Shown here: positions 32,167 to 35,851 of the stretch, piece after piece
Position numbering within the stretch: position 1 is the first letter of the stretch
Layout of the letters: each line of letters begins with the position of its first letter
Assembly (NCBI GenBank): GCA_958427975.1
Contig: CAUAEH010000016.1
Location: forward strand, 1-35,851
Direction of reading: 5' to 3'
DNA length: 35,851 bases
Source: an uncultured Collinsella sp.
GTDB taxonomy: Bacteria > Actinomycetota > Coriobacteriia > Coriobacteriales > Coriobacteriaceae
The notes under the pieces: generated by a model
Database searches by the model: none
Seen by the model: only the letters and a program-made list of their open reading frames with translations
Told to the model about the DNA's origin: nothing
Translations under genes and position numbers: made by a program

Positions 32167-32239
32167 GGGCCGGGGCGCCTGCTTTGTTTTGAGAAGTTCG
32201 CGAAGCCCACCTCTCAAAACAAAGCAGGCACCCCGGCCC
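32167..32239. repeat. Long inverted repeat after the LacI gene
   Basis: The arms 32167-32194 and 32212-32239 pair over 28 bases with one mismatch (32176 with 32230). The 17-base loop contains TTCGCGAA. No T-tract follows, so it is not a standard terminator. Its ends (GGGCCGGG and CCCGGCCC followed by TC) resemble those of repeat copy B at 29729-29859. Confidence 0.75.
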
Positions 32240-32360
32240 TCGTCCGTAAGCTCTTCCGCTGGGCGAGCCATAGACGCCGCGCACCGATCTACTAAAGCAT
32301 GAGCTTGAAATTGGTGCTATATTCGGCTTGAGTTGTTTAATGCTAGTACGGGAGGCTGAT

Positions 32361-32849
32361 ATGGGGCTGTTCAAGAAGAAAAACCCGCAGGATGCCTTTG
32401 ATCCCGATGTGTTTACCATCACGGATACGATTTTGGACCCGCCGCGGTTTACGTTTTTGCCGGCTATCTACCAGGATGCCACGCGTCGCAAGTGGGCCGT
32501 GCATCAGCGCGGCGGCGAGCCGAAGATTTTTGACTATGCGGACGTGTTGCAGTGCGAAGTGGCCGAGGCGGGCGATCCGGAGGCCGAGGAAGTGGTCTCA
32601 AAACAGGAATTTGCCCAGCGTATCCTGGCAAATCCTGCCAAGGCGGCGAAAATAAACGCTGCCAAGCGTAATATGTGTCTTGGTATGGGCGTTGTTGTGG
32701 CGGTTCAGACGGGAAAAGACGAGGTTTCCAAATTAGAGATTCCCGTTATGACCGACGAAGTCAAACGCGATTCAAGTCTATATAAGTCGTATCGGAATGT
32801 TGCCGAGAAGATCAAGGCCGAATTTGATGCCATGGGAGGGCTGGTCTAA
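32361..32849 (+). CDS. Conserved hypothetical protein, 162 aa
   Basis: I do not recognise a named family. The protein starts MGLFKKKNPQDAF, has no signal peptide or membrane helix, and contains a central strand-rich part (RRKWAVHQRGGEPKIFDYAD, then a weakly acidic strand) followed by a helical C-terminus. The centre vaguely resembles the PH-like part seen in DUF4428-type proteins, though the zinc ribbon is missing. GGAGG at 32351-32355 marks ATG 32361 as the start over an upstream ATG at 32328. It stands alone, 38 bases ahead of the next GntR regulator. Confidence 0.7.
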   Translation: MGLFKKKNPQDAFDPDVFTITDTILDPPRFTFLPAIYQDATRRKWAVHQRGGEPKIFDYADVLQCEVAEAGDPEAEEVVSKQEFAQRILANPAKAAKINAAKRNMCLGMGVVVAVQTGKDEVSKLEIPVMTDEVKRDSSLYKSYRNVAEKIKAEFDAMGGLV

Positions 32850-32887
32850 TTTTGGCGGCATACGTTTCTGAATGAGGAGTCTGTGCA

Positions 32888-33655
32888 ATGGCAGGCGAAT
32901 CTTATGCAATTCCCCCCAAAGATCGTGCTGTTGAGGGAATTCTTTGGTATATCCAGCACCACCAGCTTGCCGGCGGCGATCGCCTGCCGGCCGAGCGCGT
33001 GCTGTGCGAAGAGATCGGCGTTTCGCGCACGGCGTTGCGCGCCGGTATCACGCGGCTCATCTCGTGTGGAACGCTCGAGAGCCGTCGCGGATCGGGTACG
33101 TATGTGTGCCCTCCCAAGCCGCTGAACATCTTTCAGGAAACGTATAACTTCTCCGATGCTGTGCGGACTGCCGGCCTGCACCCCTCTTCTCGTCTGGTTT
33201 CCACCGGGACCATCGAGGCGGATGAGGCACTTGCCGACAAGCTTGGGGTGTCTGTAGGCGCTCCTTTGCTTCGCATGCAGCGCGTTCGACTTATTGAGGG
33301 CGAGCCGGCGTCAATCGAGACGGCTCACGTTAACCTGTCCCTGTGCCCATCGCTTATCGAGCACGATTTTGAGTGCGAGAGCCTTTACGATGTCTTGCTC
33401 AAAGAAGGTGGCGTGCGTGTTGAGCATGGACGTGAGCATATCTCCATCTCGCGTTTGAACGCCGAAGAGGCCGAGCTGCTCCAGCAAGAAGAGGGAACGC
33501 CGGTGTTCTATGAGAGCACGATCGAATTGGATAAGGACATGCGTTTTGTGGAGCATTGCAAATCGGTGATTTTGCCCACAAAGTTCCGCTTTGCCGATAA
33601 CGGCGAAGAGAACGGCATGAGGAGCGTGGCAGGTGAACAATGGCTGAAACAGTAG
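32888..33655 (+). CDS. GntR/HutC-family regulator (UTRA), first of a pair
   Basis: A 255-residue regulator. Residues about 10-80 form the winged helix (LPAERVLCEEIGVSRTALRA, then RRGSGTYV). Residues about 90-240 are a UTRA ligand domain. GAGGAG with eight-base spacing supports the start. The final 16 bases overlap the start of a second GntR regulator in another frame, so both are translated from one message. The ligand is not known; the adjacent SIS operon suggests an amino-sugar or Amadori phosphate. Confidence 0.88.
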   Translation: MAGESYAIPPKDRAVEGILWYIQHHQLAGGDRLPAERVLCEEIGVSRTALRAGITRLISCGTLESRRGSGTYVCPPKPLNIFQETYNFSDAVRTAGLHPSSRLVSTGTIEADEALADKLGVSVGAPLLRMQRVRLIEGEPASIETAHVNLSLCPSLIEHDFECESLYDVLLKEGGVRVEHGREHISISRLNAEEAELLQQEEGTPVFYESTIELDKDMRFVEHCKSVILPTKFRFADNGEENGMRSVAGEQWLKQ

Positions 33656-34353
33656 ATGCCACCCCGGTCTATATGCGCATTCGACGCCGCATCGAGGAGC
33701 GTATCGAGCGCGGTATATATCCCACGGGTTCCATGATTCCGTCCGAAAAAGACCTCGCCGAGGAATTTGGTACGACACGCTTGACCATCCGAAGCGCTGT
33801 CGATGAGCTGGTTCGGCGCGGGCAGATTCGCCGTGTTCGGGGAAAAGGTGCCTTTGTGGCGCAGAAAGTACCTGCTTTTTTTGAACGCACGGGCGGTTTC
33901 CGTGAATCGGTCCGTGCTTCGGGCGGCGAGCCGTCCGTCCGTATTCTCGCGCGTTCCAAGCGTTATGCGGGGCCATACTACGCCGACCTGTTTGGCATCG
34001 CCGAGGATGATTTGCTGTATTCGATTCGGCGTTTGAACTGCGTCAACGGCGACCCTGTATCGATTGAGATGGCGTTCATCCCGTGCCTGCTGTTTCCAAC
34101 CATCGAAGATATTGACGTGTCGGTCTTCAGTTTGTACGAGACCTATGAGATGCTGGGCCGAAAGCCAGTTATGGCACAGGAAAAGCTCGATATCGAAGCG
34201 CTGGGCGCGCGAGATGCCGGCCTGCTTGGACTGGAGCAGGGCGATCTTGCCTTGACGCTGGAGTGCGTAAGCTTCGATGCGGGCGGCCAAGCGATCGAGT
34301 ACGTCAAATCGTTTAACCGCGGTGATGCGGGTGGATATACCTATACGTACTAG
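33640..34353 (+). CDS. GntR/HutC-family regulator (UTRA), second of a pair
   Basis: A 237-residue regulator, winged helix at about 8-75 (IPSEKDLAEEFGTTRLTIRS, RRVRGKGAFVAQ) and UTRA domain at about 90-235. It overlaps the end of the first regulator by 16 bases, with GGCAGGTG as a ribosome-site candidate. The two proteins are only distantly similar, so this is not a recent duplication. The promoter downstream contains a perfect GTATATAC palindrome and other repeats, so one or both probably control the SIS operon. Confidence 0.88.
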   Translation: MAETVDATPVYMRIRRRIEERIERGIYPTGSMIPSEKDLAEEFGTTRLTIRSAVDELVRRGQIRRVRGKGAFVAQKVPAFFERTGGFRESVRASGGEPSVRILARSKRYAGPYYADLFGIAEDDLLYSIRRLNCVNGDPVSIEMAFIPCLLFPTIEDIDVSVFSLYETYEMLGRKPVMAQEKLDIEALGARDAGLLGLEQGDLALTLECVSFDAGGQAIEYVKSFNRGDAGGYTYTY

Positions 34354-34392
34354 CTGGTGTTTTGTGAATAACGCCTGGGAAACTAACTAGTT

Positions 34393-34526
34393 TTGATCGT
34401 TGGGTCAGCTGTATATACAACCTTACAGGGCCCAAAATCGACCGTTCGCCGAAGGGGATAAATTAATCGACAAAGAGGTATCAAAAAGCCGTAACCTGTA
34501 ACTGTGATTGGTATCAAATACTAATG
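34393..34526 (+). promoter_or_regulatory. Promoter region of the SIS operon with operator-like repeats
   Basis: CTGTATATACAA at 34409-34420 has the perfect core GTATATAC, matching GTnTAnAC of HutC-type regulators. GGTATCAAA occurs twice, at 34477 and 34510, 33 bases apart (about three helical turns), and the second copy lies in the near-palindrome TTGGTAT-CAA-ATACTAA (34508-34524). TTGATC at 34393-34398 may be a -35 box. Several regulator sites are likely; exact promoter boxes are uncertain. Confidence 0.5.
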
Positions 34527-34546
34527 ATTTGTAACGAGGTGAGACG

Positions 34547-35662
34547 ATGAAGATGCTCGATTACGTTCAGTTTGCCCATGTGCGTATGGGGGAGAACCTC
34601 GAGCGTTCGTCTGAGCTGGTAGCGCAGCTCGTTGATATTTTCCAGTCCGGTTCTTATAACGCACTGCGCATCGTTGCTTCGGGTTCGTCGCGCCATGCCG
34701 CCGATTGCGCCCGCGATTACCTGCAAGATGCGCTGCAGATGCAGGTGTCCGTTGTGACGCCCGAGGCCTTCGTCGATTTTGAACACACCTATCCGCAGCA
34801 TGCGCTCAACATCGCCGTCTCGCAGAGTGGCTATTCGACCAATACGATTGCGGCGCTCGATTACATGCGCGCACACGATATGGCTGCAGTTGCGCTCACG
34901 GCAAACGTCGAGGCACCCATCAAGGAACACGCTGACATCGTTCTTGACTACGGTGTGGGCGTCGAGTCGGTGGACTTTGTGACTCTGGGCGTCGAGGTTC
35001 TCGTTGAGTATCTGGTGCTCTTTGGTATTTACGGCGGTCAGGCGCGCGGAACGGTTGACGCCAAAGGCGTTGCCCAGCGTCTTGACGACCTGCGCGAGGC
35101 TATCCAGGCCAATGCCGTGATGTGCAAGACCGCCGAGACATGTGTCCAAGACCACATGCTCGAGCTTTCTGAGCACATGCCCGCCATGGTCGTCGGCAAC
35201 GGCCCCAACTACGGTGTTGCCGAGGAGGCAGCGCTCAAGCTGAGCGAGACCATCAAGATTCCTGCCATGCATCACGAAGGCGAGGAGTTCGTCCACGGTC
35301 CTGAGATGCAGATCGTTCCGGGCTATCTGGTGTTTATCGTCGACGATCCGCAGGGGTCGGAGCGTCTTGCGAATATCGCCGATGCGCTATCGAACGTTAC
35401 GACAAAAACGGTGCTGCTCACGGCCCATCCCAAGGGTAGGGCTCACGAGGTTGCGGTGCCTCAGGTGGCTCCGCTGCTCAGCGCAATTCCCAATCTTGTG
35501 TTCTTCCAGACGATTGCGGCCATGATAGCCGAGCGTCTGAAGTCATGGGACGTGCACCCGTATCTCGACGCCGTCTCCAAGCAAATGGAGGTCAAGGCAG
35601 AGGGCTACGAAGAGTCAGTCAATGCGCTTAAGGCCAAAGCGGCCGAGTGTTACGGAATGTAA
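34547..35662 (+). CDS. SIS-domain sugar-phosphate deglycase / isomerase (GlmS-isomerase-like)
   Basis: A 371-residue protein with two SIS domains. The first has ASGSSRHAADCARDYL and SQSGYSTNTIAALDY (residues about 45-120); the second has GNGPNYGVAEEAALKLSE and HHEGEEFVHGPEMQI. The pattern EEFVHGP is shared with GlmS, AgaS and fructoselysine-6-phosphate deglycases (FrlB/GfrF). It lacks the glutaminase domain of GlmS. It probably splits or isomerises an amine-linked sugar phosphate in the cytosol. GAGGTGAG precedes the ATG. A second SIS-like gene follows, and two GntR regulators precede it, as in Amadori-product operons. Substrate not determinable. Confidence 0.85.
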   Translation: MKMLDYVQFAHVRMGENLERSSELVAQLVDIFQSGSYNALRIVASGSSRHAADCARDYLQDALQMQVSVVTPEAFVDFEHTYPQHALNIAVSQSGYSTNTIAALDYMRAHDMAAVALTANVEAPIKEHADIVLDYGVGVESVDFVTLGVEVLVEYLVLFGIYGGQARGTVDAKGVAQRLDDLREAIQANAVMCKTAETCVQDHMLELSEHMPAMVVGNGPNYGVAEEAALKLSETIKIPAMHHEGEEFVHGPEMQIVPGYLVFIVDDPQGSERLANIADALSNVTTKTVLLTAHPKGRAHEVAVPQVAPLLSAIPNLVFFQTIAAMIAERLKSWDVHPYLDAVSKQMEVKAEGYEESVNALKAKAAECYGM

Positions 35663-35721
35663 GCGGGTTTGATGCCCGTTGGCATGGGGGATGTGGAAAC
35701 AACCCCAGAAAGGAGAGACAA

Positions 35722-35851
35722 ATGAAGGAAACCGAGAAGATCGAGATCATGCATTTCGACCAGGAGGGCTATCTCGAGGACGGTAAGGCGCTCTACGAGA
35801 CCGGCAAGAAGATGACCGCGCTCGCCGACAAGGTCGCCGACGAGGGCTACG
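35722..35851 (+). CDS. Second gene of the SIS operon (partial, cut by window end)
   Basis: The first 43 codons are visible (MKETEKIEIMHFDQEGYLED and onward). AAAGGAGAG gives an excellent ribosome site. The pattern of a short acidic start followed by a helical stretch with Asp/Glu/Lys fits the N-terminus of a second SIS-domain deglycase of the GfrE/GfrF type, but too little is seen to be sure. Codon use is biased to C-ending codons. Spacing of 59 bases from the first SIS gene suggests one operon. Confidence 0.6.
   Translation, partial: MKETEKIEIMHFDQEGYLEDGKALYETGKKMTALADKVADEGY

Overview
The window looks like chromosomal DNA of a gut Coriobacteriia bacterium, most likely Collinsella or a close relative. 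This rests on overall gene style (moderately high GC, C-ending codons in genes that look highly expressed, Tat-type lipoprotein signals, actinobacterial housekeeping families) and on recall. No rRNA or other phylogenetic marker is present to prove it.

Layout. 1-6976 is a housekeeping operon on the + strand: acpS, nnr, alr, a family-4 uracil-DNA glycosylase, tsaE, and one very long gene fusing TsaB, RimI and TsaD. 6977-7499 holds a degenerate dispersed repeat, a strong promoter with a palindrome, and a leader peptide rich in Ile/Val followed by an intrinsic terminator, just ahead of cstA (7500-9389). 9574-11745 encodes a 723-residue protein with a winged-helix-like N-terminus, a long charged disordered middle and a C-terminal TOPRIM domain resembling Wadjet JetD, standing alone without jetABC. 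11746-12280 is non-coding and holds hairpins, a second repeat copy, a tRNA-like remnant and tRNA-Gln(TTG). On the - strand follow a two-repeat peptidoglycan-binding protein, a polyprenyl synthetase, and a PTS EIICB fused to a HAD phosphatase.

17138-28246 is a glucan and sugar block: a TreR-like GntR regulator, an ABC sugar importer (Tat-type lipoprotein, two permeases, MsmK/MalK-like ATPase), malQ-glgP and galE. Similar palindromes (GTTTAAAC or close variants, fitting the HutC-subfamily GTnTAnAC consensus) sit in front of the PTS gene, the GntR gene, the ABC operon (two copies) and malQ, suggesting one regulon: uptake of alpha-glucosides or maltodextrins by PTS and ABC routes, then processing by MalQ, GlgP and GalE. 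Between the ABC operon and glgP lies a regular array of four 80-bp units, each an inverted repeat, with no function I recognise.

28514-35851 holds a Tat-exported coiled-coil CHAP hydrolase, a striking 31-bp perfect inverted repeat, murB, a LacI regulator, a small unknown protein, two overlapping GntR/UTRA regulators and the start of a two-gene SIS-domain operon, probably for amino-sugar or Amadori-product (sugar-amine phosphate) breakdown.

Best candidates for undescribed biology: the stand-alone JetD-like TOPRIM protein, the 80-bp hairpin array, the BCAA-type attenuator before cstA, the PTS-phosphatase fusion, and the dispersed hairpin repeat family.
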